A stretch of 64,000 nt of DNA, from the NCBI GenBank assembly GCA_023213315.1, contig JAKCPI010014841.1, forward strand, positions 1-64,000. The letters are read 5' to 3'. The translations under genes and the position numbers were made by a program. This stretch comes from Euborellia annulipes (taxonomy: Eukaryota > Arthropoda > Insecta > Dermaptera > Anisolabididae). Below the pieces are notes generated by a model. That model had not been told where the DNA came from. It saw only the letters and a list, made by a program, of their open reading frames with translations, and ran no database searches. Of this stretch, positions 11,575 to 22,500 are shown piece by piece (position 1 is the stretch's first letter; each line of letters begins with the position of its first letter).

Positions 11575-11742
11575 TTTTTTTTTTAAATAGACTTTTCGGT
11601 ATCTTAGGCCATACAGACTATAGTATTTTAATTACAATATTAGATGGGATCCAGGCATAGATATTTATACCATTTGGTATTCAAATGATTTAATTATCAT
11701 CGGGCTGCCTGGGATACGAACCAACACCACTGACTTTTAAAG
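11575..11742 (-). mobile_element. SINE family 1 copy (old)
   Basis: On the plus strand it shows the reverse complement of the SINE 1 landmarks: ACTTTTCGGTATCTTAGGCC, GGGATCCAGGCAT, an imperfect hairpin CCATTTGGTATTCAAATG, then CGGGCTGCCTGGGATACGAA. The tRNA-like end is eroded. No target-site duplication was recognised. Confidence 0.7.
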
Positions 11743-11802
11743 ATTATCAATATTGTAAGTATATCTAAACTCTCGGTCACGGAGGGGGAGTTTCGTTATT
11801 TT

Positions 11803-12066
11803 TACTTTCTCTTACCTCTATATATGTTTATATATATAGAGAGAGAAAATATTGGTTTCATGTCAAAAATTCGATGTCGAGATTTTGGTGGATATACACG
11901 TGGAAGTCCCTTGAATCCAAAAAAGTGGTTTTCGCAACGTGGTCTGTCTGTGATCAAAATATCTCAAGAACCAAAAAAGCTATGAGGTTGAAATTTTATA
12001 TTTAAGTTAGGCACCCCACTGGCACGGGACACGAAGTTTTTGAACAAAATCGACCAAAGAATCAAA
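11803..12066 (-). repeat. Repeat family A, 3' part
   Basis: It begins with the terminal hairpin TTTACTTTCTCTTACCTC and continues ATTCGATGTCGAGATTTT, GTGGTTTTCGC, GAGGTTGAAATTTTATATTT and CACTGG, then fades into ATCGACCAAAGAATC. Confidence 0.8.
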
Positions 12067-12270
12067 AAGAAATTATTAATAAAAATTATTTATTCGTCAA
12101 AAGAATGACGTTTGCTTGAAACAGAAATCTGGAAATGGAGATTGGCTGACGCATCATTGTTTCCGATTAGCATATTGTGAAAAGTTGAGATTAAACTATT
12201 GAGGAAATAAAGCTTCAAAAAAAAAAAAAAAAATCTATTGAGGTTTATTTCTAAAAGCAAAACGAAGATG

Positions 12271-12669
12271 CAGTGGCGTAGTGAGCTTAACTTGCGCCCG
12301 GGGGACAATATCTTTTAGCGCCCCCCCCCCCCCCGCATTTGAAAACCATAACATTATACAGGGGCGTATATAGAAATTTTTTTGGGAGGGCCCGAACTCA
12401 AAAATTTTCTTGCCTGCGGAAAATTTTTTGCCCTGCTGTTAAAATCATTTTACCTTTTTTTTTTAGGGAGGCTAAGTTTTGCGGAATTTTTCCCCCTTCC
12501 TGCGGAAAAATTTTATTTTTTTTGCGGAACCAAATTTTTCCGTCACGCGGAAAATTTTTTTCCCGGACATTAAAATTATTTTTTGTTTTGCGAATTTGTT
12601 TGGCGCCCCTTTGTGAGTAGCGCCCGGGGCATGATGACCCCCCTTGCCCCCCCTCTCGCTACGCCACTG
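12271..12669. mobile_element. hAT-type MITE (CAGTGGCGTAG ends)
   Basis: Starts CAGTGGCGTAGTGAG and ends CTCGCTACGCCACTG, perfect inverted ends of 15 bp. The 8-bp duplication cgaagatg lies at 12263-12270 and 12670-12677. The interior is several degenerate copies of a CCTGCGGAAAATTTT-type unit separated by T runs, also found at 19070-19578 and 23890-23960. Reading frames within it are products of that repeat. No transposase. Confidence 0.92.
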
Positions 12670-12677
12670 CGAAGATG

Positions 12678-13611
12678 AGAATTTAAATAGCTTTGTATTC
12701 TCTATTACTAAAATAGCGAACATGATTACTCTTTTTAAAGAGTTTCATTTTATTATTTATTGAAATCTACTGGAAAAAAATAAACATAGATCCTAAGTCA
12801 GAAAGCATAAAACCAAAATCATCAATCAGCTCTTTCAGAAAAATACTTTTTTTTTAATAATATAACGCAACTAATTTTAAATCCCTTCATTATTCAAATT
12901 AACACTGTTAAATACGTTTGTTCATTTTTTGTATTGAAGTTTTTCTTTAATTCAATTACTGTTTTAGCTTTTAAATGTTTTGTTCGTTTATTTTTGCCTT
13001 CTTCAGGTACAATTCAAATAAAAATTATAATCGAATAGGATGGGAAAGTTCCTTAATTTTATTTTCTTTATATGTTTATTTAATTAATTAAATAAAATGA
13101 ATCATTTATTCAATTCTAATTCTAATAAATTATGCCCATTCTCTAGATGTTTGACTACTTATTTGTAGGCGCAGATTATTCTCATTTGAACTTACTAACG
13201 TCAAAGACGAGTATATTTGACCATTTGTAGGTATTTACATTAAGATCAACTATACTTTGTTGATTCACCGCCTCGAGAACTGTTTAACTTTGTTTCTAAA
13301 GTCGGTAAACAAAAAAATCCCTTTTGGTTTCAAAAGGGAAGTTATTCGCAATTAAAAGGTGAGAAACTCTAAGTTGTAAACAGAGCAAAAAGGGCAAGTT
13401 CACAATGTAGAGCTTTGTTGACATGACAAGAACGAAGTCGGGGTTAATGTAGCTATAGTTTCAGAATTCTCTTGGCTTTCCCAATAAATTGAGAGAGTAT
13501 ATCCTTCAGCCAAATAAGAAAGAATTAATTTAGACATACATTTATATATATTCAAATACGTATTTCGACATTAAAATTAATAATGTTAAGAAAAAACTCT
13601 TTCAAGGTCAC
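12678..13611. other. AT-rich sequence with a short perfect hairpin
   Basis: A hairpin TCCCTTTTG-GTTT-CAAAAGGGA lies at 13318-13339. No gene or RNA family is recognised. Confidence 0.45.
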
Positions 13612-13676
13612 CATGGGCGTAGCTAGGGGGTGCCGGCCCCTCCAGATGGCTCAAGCCCCCCCCCCCAGCTAGGATG
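13612..13676. mobile_element. Possible hAT end fragment
   Basis: ATGGGCGTAGCTAGGGGGTG followed by C-rich sequence resembles hAT ends of the GGCGTAG type. A matching opposite end and 8-bp duplication were not found, so this is a weak call. Confidence 0.3.
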
Positions 13677-14065
13677 GTTGGATATAAGAAGGAATAACTT
13701 CAATAAAGATCATAAAGTCCTTTTTTGCATTCCTGCCTGCTCAAACAAAATGTTGAAATGAAGTCTTTTAGATTATAAAACAAAAAAAAAAAAAATGGCA
13801 AAGTTCCATTGAGTAATTTCACTACTTAAGGGAGTGGATATTTAAAAGTATTAAATTCATTAAAATTTATAAGGAGAATTACTCATGTTTCAAACATAGA
13901 AAAGGCTAGATTTTCATTTAGAATTACGTTCATTATTATTCTTCATTCGTTTTTTTTTTTACTAATTTAAATAATTTATTTAAAATATTGGCTAGAGTTT
14001 GAATAAAAAGTTTTTTTTTTTATTTAATTGATTTTCTTTCTTTTTCTTTGGTAATCTTTAATCAA

Positions 14066-14097
<32 letters not shown>

Positions 14098-14634
14098 CAT
14101 TTAAAAAAAAAAACTTAATCGTGCTTTTTTCAAAGACCATTTTCTAGATTAGAAATTAAAACCCTTTTTTTTTTTTTAAATACCCAATAAGATCTTTTTC
14201 GGAGGTTTAATTATCAAAGTTGTATGAAATGAAAATAAATGACGGAAGAATTCAAATAAAAATAGATATTAAATAAAAATTTGTAACTTGGATTTTCACA
14301 ATTAATAATATAATTAAAAAGTTTTAATATAATCATATTAATGAATAAAAAAAAAAAAAAACTCCTTTCTGCGAATTAAATTTTAACTAGTCGGAGCGCC
14401 CGCCTTCGGCGAGTTTCACAACTTGCCAGGGGGGCTACACGTATTTTGCGTAACAATTTTTAAATAAAAATAACATAAATTACAGAATTTTTTAAAGAAG
14501 AATTAAACTATCACAAATTCCCTTCATCAACGATCTTCATCGACAATTTGGCAACGTGAAAACAAAATTCATCATAATATGTTTTTCAGTTTTTTGAAAA
14601 AATAAATTATTTTAAATTTTGGAATTGTTTCGAA
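13677..14634. other. Homopolymer-rich region
   Basis: Long T runs (13949-13960, 14071-14097, 14165-14177). At 14393-14447 a GC-rich island includes CCGCCTTCGGCGAGTTTC, shared with 26414-26437 and related to 56930-57045. No gene is visible. Confidence 0.45.
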
Positions 14635-14644
14635 TTGGAGTGTT

Positions 14645-14812
14645 TTTTTTTTTTTTTGTTTTTTTTTTCATAAAAAACTATTTTTTTCCCATTCACACAG
14701 TTTTTTTCGGCAACTTAGGCCATATAAGATTTTTACGATAACCGTTATTATGAATATATACCAGGTATATGTATTGGGGTCCAGGCATTCTTATTTAAGG
14801 ATTTGGAGTGTT
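14645..14812 (-). mobile_element. SINE family 1, 5'-truncated, with target-site duplication
   Basis: Poly-T (the A tail in reverse), CCCATTCACACAG, TTTCGGCAACTTAGGCCATA, ACGATAACCGTTAT, GGGGTCCAGGCATTC, ending TTATTTAAGGA. A perfect 10-bp duplication ttggagtgtt flanks it (14635-14644, 14813-14822). The copy stops inside the SINE's internal hairpin, so the tRNA-like promoter is absent. The copy at 55487-55656 stops at the same place. Confidence 0.88.
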
Positions 14813-14822
14813 GATTGCGATA

Positions 14823-15404
14823 ATTTATTTTATTTAAATTGGAAAGTTATTTAATTATCCTAGAATTTAATTGAATCTCTCAAATGGAAAGGGAGCAAAA
14901 GGGTGAAATGGGGCACAAAAAGTAGGAGCACACTTGTCAGGAAATTGCGAATTATATTTTCTTGTTGCCATGTTTCCGGCCAAGGATTTGAAAGCGAAAA
15001 AAAAAACCGACACAAAAAGTGGCATCTAGACTGTGGATCGCTATTGGAAAATGAAAACGTCAAGAAGGAAAAGCTTAAAATGATGCCAGAGAGCTGAAAA
15101 GAGGAAGGGATTGACAGCAACCCCAACCTCCTTTTCCGGTGGTTAACGAAACTTATTTCCAGACAGGACTTCAGCATTATTTATTCTGAAACCATTCTAG
15201 TAGAAAAATCGCGTTGCCTCTCTTTTGAACTCATTCTTTATAAGATAATTTCTTTATTATTAAAATATAGGATTCCATAACTTTTAGATATTTTTACTTT
15301 CTCTTACCCTATATTTTTAATGTAAAAAGTAAAAAGTGAAAAAAAAGTATAAGATATGTATAATACTATATGTACATATATTTTATTATATAAATTTATA
15401 ACTT
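14823..15404. other. Unassigned region
   Basis: 14880-15180 is less AT-rich and has short overlapping frames on both strands, but no recognised domain or convincing splice sites. 15293-15345 holds a fragment of the family A 3' hairpin (TTTACTTTCTCTTACCC). Confidence 0.4.
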
Positions 15405-15950
15405 CACGAGTAAAAATGATTAAAAATGATCGAGGGATCCACACGCCCGCAGCAGGTCAACAGAGTGAACCTTTAGAGACACACATGGATATACACGCCC
15501 ACACCAGGGACACACAGGGATACAAACAGTAGATCGAAAGTGACCAGAAGAAAAATGTGTGTCCCTGGTGCGGGCGTGTGTCAAGGGCGGATACAAAGCC
15601 CCCCTTGTAAAGAGGGTAATTACCCCCCCCCCCCCGAGATTTGAGAAAAATATATTTTTTTCGAAAAAAATTGTATTTTTAATGTAAAATTTAAAAAATT
15701 AATACTTAATAACTTGACATTTATATATATTTTGGTACACTAGTAGCTATAGAATGCGCCTTTAAATTACCGAAATTAAGAAAAAATTGTGTGATGTGCG
15801 ACCAGTCACACCAGATTATCCCCCCCCCCCCCCCCCGAGAAACTCCTCTGGATCCGCCCTTGGTGTGTGTGTATCCTTGTGTGTTCCTAAAGGTTCACTA
15901 TGCAGACCTGCTGCGGCCGTGTGGATCCTTCAATCATTTTTACTCGGGTT
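15405..15950. repeat. Foldback element, split by a hAT MITE
   Basis: Long inverted arms. Left: ACGAGTAAAAATGATT, GGGATCCACACGCCCGCAGC, AGTGAACCTTTAG. Right, in reverse: ACCCGAGTAAAAATGATTG, AGGATCCACACGGCCGCAGC, AGTGAACCTTTAGG. The centre is a second hairpin CACACCAGGGACACACA / TGTGTGTCCCTGGTGCGGG. The right arm is interrupted by the MITE at 15582-15862, so the foldback is older than that insertion. No coding capacity. Confidence 0.8.
15582..15862 (-). mobile_element. hAT-type MITE (GGCGGATCC family), nested
   Basis: Inverted ends CAAGGGCGGAT / ATCCGCCCTTG. The 8-bp duplication is gcgtgtgt (15574-15581) and gtgtgtgt (15863-15870), one mismatch. The interior has C runs, TTTAAATTACCGAAATTAAG and GTGCGACCAGTCACACCAGA. 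The last string also forms the 5' hairpin of repeat family A. Confidence 0.88.
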
Positions 15951-15984
15951 AAATATCAAATTTTGAAGAAAATAAATAATTGTT

Positions 15985-16205
15985 TAAATAATCAAATTTC
16001 AACCTCCTAGCTCTTTTCGTTCTTGAGATATTGTGATCACAGACAGACAAACTATTTTGCGAGACCCTCTTTTTTAAACACAGGAAACCTCAAAACATGT
16101 ATTTCCATAAAAATCTCGACGTCGAATTTTTTAGACATTAATCCAATATTTTCTATATATATACCAGGTATATTAAGATATTTAGAGATAAGAGAAAGTA
16201 AAATG
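15985..16205 (+). repeat. Repeat family A, 3' end
   Basis: It runs from CAACCTCCTAGCTCTTTTCG through GATCACAGACAGACAAAC and AAATCTCGACGTCGAATTT to the terminal ATATATACC...AGATAAGAGAAAGTAAAA. The hairpin has drifted. Confidence 0.75.
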
Positions 16206-16914
16206 AATTTGTATTTTTTATACTGTAGTAAAAGCAGCAGCTTAAGTTCTCCAAAACGTAGATTGTGTTTATAAAGGGTGTTTAATTTTAAATTGGTCAT
16301 GAAACCCTTTAAATTGTTTGGTAGTTTATAACCCCAAATAGTGAAATTAGTTTAAACCCATCAAAATGGGAACAATTGCATTTTAGTGGGATTATAAAAT
16401 TTACCATTAAATGTCACACGCCTAGTTTTGCTTTGGCAACTGATGATTTTTTTTTTTTTTTGTAAACGACAAACTTCTCAGCATTTTCCCAGCCCTTCCT
16501 TGATTAAGTCCCTAAAATCCCTCGGGAACACTAGGCCAGATGTCTCTATTTGACCCAATAGGGGCCAATTCGTCCTATCTTTGCAGAAAAGAAAACAAAA
16601 GGTCCTTTACGAGTTTCGTCCTTGATTTTATTCTTACCTTAATACAATTTCAAAGACTCATAAAAATTGTTTTAAGATTACTTAACAAAATTTATGATCT
16701 AATTTTGAATTTTTATTGTGTATCTATTTCGTGGATTCATTTTTATTATTTTATAAAAGATAAACATGAATCATATTAATGTCAGATAAAAAAAATTATT
16801 TTTTTTTCTCTTTAAAAATATCGGTAATTAAAATAAAAATTAATAAATATTAATTTAAAACCTGTCGAAAGAATATCTGCAGCCACTGTGAATAAGTACA
16901 GTATATAATTCGAT
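16206..16914. other. AT-rich sequence, no gene seen
   Basis: Short open frames lack recognisable domains. No repeat family was identified. Confidence 0.45.
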
Positions 16915-17368
16915 TTTTTTACTTCCTCTTACCTCTATATATGTTAATATAGAGAGAAAGTATTGGATTCATGTCAAAAATTTGATGGATATACACGTTT
17001 TGAGGTCCCCAGAGTCCGAAAAAGTGGTTTTCGCGACATGTCTGTGTGTGTCTGTGTTCTATTTTAGGCATGAACGAATTGAGCTAGGAGGTTGAAATTT
17101 TATATTTAATTTAGACAACACCCTGGAGCGTGAAAATAAGCTTTTAAACAAAATCGGTCAAAAAGTACTAGTACTTTACTGATGTACTTTTTCACTTATT
17201 TTCGATTTTCTCAAAATTCCAACGATTTTGATCAAAAATCAATTATTTTTTGGATGCTCTCTAAATTGTATATTCTTATTTTGCCATTGAAATCTTCTGG
17301 AGACCACTTTACTCTTGTACTTAATTGGAAAGATAGGAGAAATGGTTGCCATGGTAACAAAAATGTTT
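16915..17368 (-). repeat. Repeat family A, well-preserved copy
   Basis: From the terminal hairpin TTACTTCCTCTTACCTC to GGTTGCCATGGTAACAAAAA, with the internal landmarks in the expected reverse order: GTGGTTTTCGCGACATG, AGGTTGAAATTTTATATTT, AGTACTAGTACTTTACTG, GAAATCTTCTGGAGACCACT. The 5' hairpin end is missing. Confidence 0.8.
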
Positions 17369-17397
17369 CTTTTTTATAACGGTATGAGTGGCTCTAG

Positions 17398-17598
17398 AAG
17401 CTTTCTTTGTATGTTTTATTTGTATTATGTAATTTCGAGTGTATTATTTTTGATTGATTATATTTTATATTATTATTTATTTTTGTATGTATATAATTTG
17501 TATTTGTATATTTTTGAATGTATATAATTTGTAAAATTTTGTTATTGGCATGGCTTTAGGTCGAAAGCCAAATAAACGAAAAAAAAAAAAAAAAAAAA
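17398..17598 (+). mobile_element. Short poly-A retroposon with target-site duplication
   Basis: About 180 bp of AT-rich sequence ends in GGTCGAAAGCCAAATAAACG plus A19. A perfect 12-bp duplication gagtggctctag flanks it (17386-17397, 17599-17610). AAATAAACGA next to the tail also occurs at the 3' end of the LINE at 8.7 kb. It has no tRNA-like box, so it may be a 5'-truncated LINE 3' end or a processed 3' UTR. Confidence 0.8.
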
Positions 17599-17610
17599 GA
17601 GTGGCTCTAG

Positions 17611-18156
17611 GAATTAAATAAATTTAATTTCTTAAGAGCCAAATCAGATTAGATATAGAAAGACCTCTATAAAAGTTAGAGACCACTGCATTTATTCATT
17701 TTTCATTAAATCGATGTTTTTAATAAATTTTCTTCAGAACTTGTTTTCTCTCCAAAAAGAAATTCGAGAACAAGTCAAGATTCAATATTGCACCTTGTAA
17801 GGACATGTTGTGATTGTATCAAAACATAATCTTCAACATTGAATTAAAAAAAAATCATAAAATTATGTCATTATTAATTTTTATTAAAAAAAAATTTATT
17901 AAAGAGAGAACAAACCTTTAAAAAAAAAAATTAAAAAAATACTACCGCAGGACTTTCCACACTCTGATTGCTCGGGTCGCCAATTCTTTTTTTAACTTCA
18001 ATCCGAATAACTTCAAGTCCAAATCATTTTATAATGCAAATAAAGCATTTCCCGTGAAAATTTTTAAACTATTCTTTCATTTAAGCCTTAATGAACTAAT
18101 CTCTACATAAATTAATAATTAATTAATAAATGTACTCACCAAAATGTAGAAATTAA
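17611..18156. other. AT-rich sequence, no gene seen
   Basis: No recognised feature. It immediately precedes the candidate exon. Confidence 0.4.
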
Positions 18157-18297
18157 AGGTATCTTGAAGCTGAGCGACAAAGTGCTGCTATCCAGTCGAA
18201 GATTTCTCAATTAGGACTCACAGAAGATGGCCAGGTTAGAAGCCGTGCTGTAACAAAAATAATAAATAAACATGAAGAAAAGTATATCTACATGTGA
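18157..18297 (+). CDS. Candidate host coding exon, unknown protein
   Basis: A short frame reads YLEAERQSAAIQSKISQLG, then LTEDGQVRSRAVTKIINKHE, then EK. Its composition is balanced and helix-like, unlike the Lys/Phe/Ile/Leu-rich noise frames around it. An acceptor-like TTAAAG precedes it at 18153-18158. Possible donors are CAG/GTTAGA (18232) and AAAA/GTATAT (about 18282). It is preceded in frame by TAA and followed by TGA (18295-18297), as expected if only part is exonic. I do not recognise the family. It could equally be a transposon remnant or chance. Confidence 0.25.
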   Translation, partial: RYLEAERQSAAIQSKISQLGLTEDGQVRSRAVTKIINKHEEKYIYM

Positions 18298-19061
18298 GGA
18301 AGATATGTGTGTGTTTATGAGAGGGGTAAAAGGGATTTTTAGGCTATATCATTTCCAATTTAAAGCAAAGCTGAGTAGTGCTGGTCCCAGAATCTTCTAT
18401 AGAGATGGGGGGGGGAACGAAATTTTTTGTATAGGAAAAGCGGAGAGGCAGAGGCATTTGAGTGAGTATTTATAAAATAAATAAATTATTTAAAGATGAA
18501 TAAATTAAACCTGATTAATAATAATTATATTAATTAATAATACAAATTATTAAAAATATCAACAGCATACATTAATGGCCTAAATAAGAATGCCTGGACC
18601 CCAACATATATATTAAAAAATGTTAGCCTAGTGAGAGTTTTTTAATAACCCCCCCCCCCCATTATCTTACCGATCCCTAAGGGCATTAATAAATTCTTTA
18701 AATAAATAATCAATTTAATATTTTTAATATTCGAAAGAAAAAGATAAATGTAATAAGAAAAAAAGTGTTCGTTTTTTTTTTCTAATCATTAAAAAAAAGA
18801 GAGATTATTAAATACCTTTAATAAATCGATGGGTTGACAGACGGTATGTATTCACTATATAATTATTCACTTTAACAAAAATACACGGGATAAGAGAGAG
18901 AGCTCCGACGTCTAGCACTCAACTGAGAGAGAGAAGTCGATGCCTGTTTGCGCTCTCTTTAAAAAAAGATCAAAATAGCAAGTCCCATTTTATAAAATAC
19001 TTTTTATTCTAATCTAATATTATTTGAAGGTGGAAAAAAATATTAACAAATAATTTAAAAC
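18298..19061. other. AT-rich region with a SINE 1 fragment
   Basis: 18573-18616 matches the middle of SINE 1 in plus orientation (TAATGGCCTAAATAAGAATG then CCTGGACCCCAACA). A C run lies at 18649-18660. 18893-18955 is a GA-rich stretch. No gene is seen. Confidence 0.5.
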
Positions 19062-19069
19062 ATTTAGAG

Positions 19070-19578
19070 CAGTGATTTCCAACCGGTGTGCCCCGGCACT
19101 CAAGGGTGCCGCGAGAATGTCTTAGGGGTGCCGCGACAGATTTAGTAAAAAAAAAAAAAGTTTAGCAAGAAAAAAGGCAAAATGAATTAAACGGAAGCGG
19201 CAAAATTTCCCGCAGGACTGTAAAAATTAAGCTTTGTAAAAAAAGATAAAATGATTTTTCAGGACAGGAGGGGAAAATTTCATCCCTCTAAAAAAAAGGG
19301 AAAAATGATTTCCATGCAAGGGGGAAAAAATTTTCCGGAGGGCGGCAAAAATTTTGTCTTCCTAAAAAAAAAAAAGGTAAAATGATTTTGACACAAGGGG
19401 GGGGGGGATTTTGCCGCGGGCCGGAAAAAATTCGTGGAGGGTAAAAAATTTTCCGGAGGGCGGCAAAAATTTCGTTTTGCTAAGGAAAAACAAAGGAAGG
19501 GTGCCTCTAGTGTGCAATGAATGTTATTCCCAACTCACCTTTGGGGTACCGTGGACTTCAAAAGGTTGGGAAACAATG
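19070..19578. mobile_element. hAT-type MITE (CAGTGATTTCCAACC ends)
   Basis: Starts CAGTGATTTCCAACCGGTG and ends AAGGTTGGGAAACAATG, imperfect inverted ends of the Charlie-like hAT type. A perfect 8-bp duplication atttagag lies at 19062-19069 and 19579-19586. The interior repeats GGCAAAAATTTT/AAAATTTTCCGGAGGGCGGC units, related to the interior of the otherwise different element at 12271-12669. No transposase. Confidence 0.9.
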
Positions 19579-19586
19579 ATTTAGAG

Positions 19587-20116
19587 TATGTTTTCATAAA
19601 TATTTCAATCCTTATTAAACCTTTAATTATTAAAATAATTCGGTAGAGTTATTTTTTATTTACTGCAAATGAAATATTTTTCTAAAAAGCAGGAACTAAA
19701 AGAACTGAACCCCCTGAGCGGATATCAGGGAGTTATTCCTCCTTCATCCCTCTGTCAGTTTATTAACTAGAATCTTCCTCATTCATTCGGTTCCCAGTCA
19801 AACTGTTAAGAAATTACAATAAATTCTCTATAATTTATTTAATTGTGGAATATCCCTCTGTCATGTTGGAAATTTGAAATGAGATTTTTGCCCCCTTATA
19901 GAGGGAGTTATGAAGAGGCCTGGAAAAATACTCGGGTCAAAAAAAATTCCCCAATGAGGGGAGTCAAAAAATTCCTGAAAACCTAAAATTTTACCCATGG
20001 GAAAGAATTGTGTTTTATCTCTCTGAAAAATCAAGTCAATTAATTATATTAAACACATTAAAAAAAAATATTCAAAATTGTTAATTAAATTTTTTTCATT
20101 TGATCCTCTTAGGAAT
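19587..20116. other. No gene seen
   Basis: AT-rich DNA with no recognised repeat family. Confidence 0.45.
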
Positions 20117-20126
20117 AACACAAAAT

Positions 20127-20288
20127 ATTAATATTTTTTATTTAAGGTCTTTTTTGGACCTCGGAGACCTATTTCAGACCACGTCTCTATTTCATTTGAA
20201 CCAATTCAAATGAAATAAGACGAAAGGAGAACCATTGACCCCTAGCACAAGAGGCAGAAACTCTACCACTGAGTCATGGCCCAAGAGC
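20127..20288 (-). mobile_element. SINE family 2, full tRNA-like head
   Basis: On the minus strand: GGGCCATGACTCAGTGGTAG (A-box-like), CTCTTGTGCTAGGGG, GGTCAATGGTTCTCC (B-box-like), then a hairpin TATTTCATTTGAA...TTCAAATGAAATA, then AGGTCTCCGAGGTCC and an A/T-rich 3' end. A perfect 10-bp duplication aacacaaaat flanks it (20117-20126, 20289-20298). It resembles a tRNA gene, but the flanking duplication and the hairpin-bearing body identify a retroposon. Confidence 0.75.
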
Positions 20289-20298
20289 AACACAAAAT

Positions 20299-21239
20299 TA
20301 ATATAATAGGTATTTATAAAATACATAAAAAATAATGATATTTTAATGATAATTCTTTTTTAAGAGAAGTGAGGTGATATTATTTTATCTAGCATATTTT
20401 CATAAAAATTAGTGGTGTCCCCGAACCCCCAAATGGGGAAGAGTATTGTGCTATATAGGTATGGGTATAAAATAAATTTTTAGATGATACTGATCTTTTT
20501 TTCTCTATATATTGAATGACGATAAAATTTTCGAATAAAAGTATAAATACTCGTCATATGTCTGGATGACATTAAAAATCCATCAGTTGAGAGATGAACA
20601 TGAGCTTTGACAGTAGGACATGACATTCACCTGGAGCGTAAATTTTTAAAAAAAAGAGAATTTTTTTTTTAATTTCTCATTTTAACAGGCTCCTCCAAAC
20701 AAGGCCTATCAAAGGTTAAGAGGTAGCGCGCCCTCCATTTAATTAGTTTAATTAAGTTTATTGTTCTCCATTCTCCCTTTCGATTAGAGCTATTTCCGAA
20801 GGGATATCCAAACACTCAAACCCAGATCATAAATTATCCCTTAAATTCAATATGTATATAAGATAATATTAAGTTAGGTATATATAGATTATCCTGTCTG
20901 AGTCTGAGATGCTTGGTATTACTATTATTATAACATTAAGGTCTAAGACATGTAATATGCTAATGGAAAATCTACGTCTAGACTATAATAATACCGGTAC
21001 TTCCATTATTATTCCTCAAGAACATTTAAGAGGTATCTGGTATTAAAATAAACTGCTAAAAATTATTAATGAATAATAGTAGTCTATGTTTAAATTTTTT
21101 TAAAATTCAAGATCTAGTGGTTAATTAAAAATTTAATATTTATATTTGAGTATGTGCGTCGATTGTGTGACGGTGAGTGTGTGAAAACAAAAACTTAAAA
21201 ACACACTAGTATTTAAAATTGTAAATATGTATCAACTTT
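20299..21239. other. No gene seen
   Basis: AT-rich; short frames without recognisable features. Confidence 0.45.
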
Positions 21240-22500
21240 TGGAGTAAATTCATCAACCAGAAATAGAATTGAATCGGCCATTTCAAAAACCACATAAGTC
21301 ACATTTATTGTTTTTTTTTTTCTGGATAAAAACTACGTAAGTTTCCTATTCTCTTCTCCTCAATACTACCTCGCAATAGACTTTCATTGGGTAAACAACA
21401 TAAGTCAGTGACTAGAGTGGTTTTTACATGCACTACTATCTAGATGGCGGTTATAGTTGCTGCTATTATTATATGAAATTCCTATCGGGATTCCCGTTTA
21501 TTTACCAGAGGTGCTTTCGTGCACGAAGACACATACCTCAAACCCAACCGACCTCTGGCTGTAGCCATAAGCATATGCCATTTTATCAAAAGATATTTAG
21601 CAGACCATTTGCATATATTGAAGATAATGCAGATGAAAATGATGTGTAGAATATGATTATCTACCTTAAAGATAATAAAACATGAAAAATTAAAAAATGT
21701 CACATTTAAAATTTTTTTTTTCAATTCTTATAAAATTTTGTATTTATTTAGGATCCTCTAAAAAATACAATTGAATTTCAAAAACAGCATAAGTCAGACA
21801 ATTAGAAATTTTCAGGAATCAATAAAAACTGTGTCATTCACAAATAAACGACATGTTAATAATTTAATGTTTAATATTTTAGTGTAATTTCCAATAATAA
21901 GCAAGGGCGGATATAGGGGGGAGGGTAAAGGGGGGTATTTCTTCCCCCCCGCTTCCGAGATTTAAAAAAAATAATTTATTTTTAATCTAAAAATTTAAAA
22001 ATCAATATTTAAAAATTTGATTTGTATTTATATTCTGGCAAACAAGTACAGAATGCGCCTTTAAATTACCGAAATTAAGAAAAAAATTGTGTGCTGTGCG
22101 ACCAGTCACACCAGATTACCCCCCCCCCCCCCTCCCCCGAGAAACACCTCTGGATCCGCTCTTGATAATAAGCAATAAAAAAATATGATTAATATTATTA
22201 TTTTGTTTAAATTATATACCACTAACCCTGATTCTTGCTAAAACAACATAAATCAAGAACAGTTTTTTTTTTTTTATGTTTTTTTTAGATACAATGAATA
22301 TTGATAAACTGTGAAGGTTATTCGATATTTCAATCTAAGCCAAATTGAGCCAAAAAAGTCCTTTAAAACTAATATAAATATTTGAGATGAAAGTCATTTA
22401 TTTATGTATGACACAGTTTTTATTGATTCGTGAAAAATTCTAATTGTGTGACTTATACTGTTTTTGAAATGACCGATTCAATTTTATCTAATACACTTTT
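21240..22500. repeat. Inverted-repeat element family with a nested hAT MITE
   Basis: A unit including ATTTCAAAAACAGCATAAGT and AATCAATAAAAACTGTGTCA at 21770-21850 recurs inverted at 22388-22490, with arms of about 75-100 bp. A third partial direct copy lies at 21275-21300. The MITE at 21902-22164 sits between the arms. The frame at 21428-21649 has no recognisable domain. Confidence 0.65.
21902..22164 (-). mobile_element. hAT-type MITE (GGCGGATCC family)
   Basis: Starts CAAGGGCGGATATAGG and ends GGATCCGCTCTTG. A perfect 8-bp duplication ataataag lies at 21894-21901 and 22165-22172. It contains GCAAACAAGTACAGAATGCG and GTGCGACCAGTCACACCAGA. Confidence 0.92.

Noticed and set aside
12339..12723. 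Phe-rich frames
   Set aside because: They lie inside a hAT MITE with an exact 8-bp duplication and arise from its T-rich minisatellite.
13318..13339. Rho-independent terminator
   Set aside because: A hairpin followed by no U run, in animal DNA with no upstream gene.
14860..15177. 105-codon minus-strand gene
   Set aside because: An equally open frame lies on the other strand and there is no domain; probably composition.
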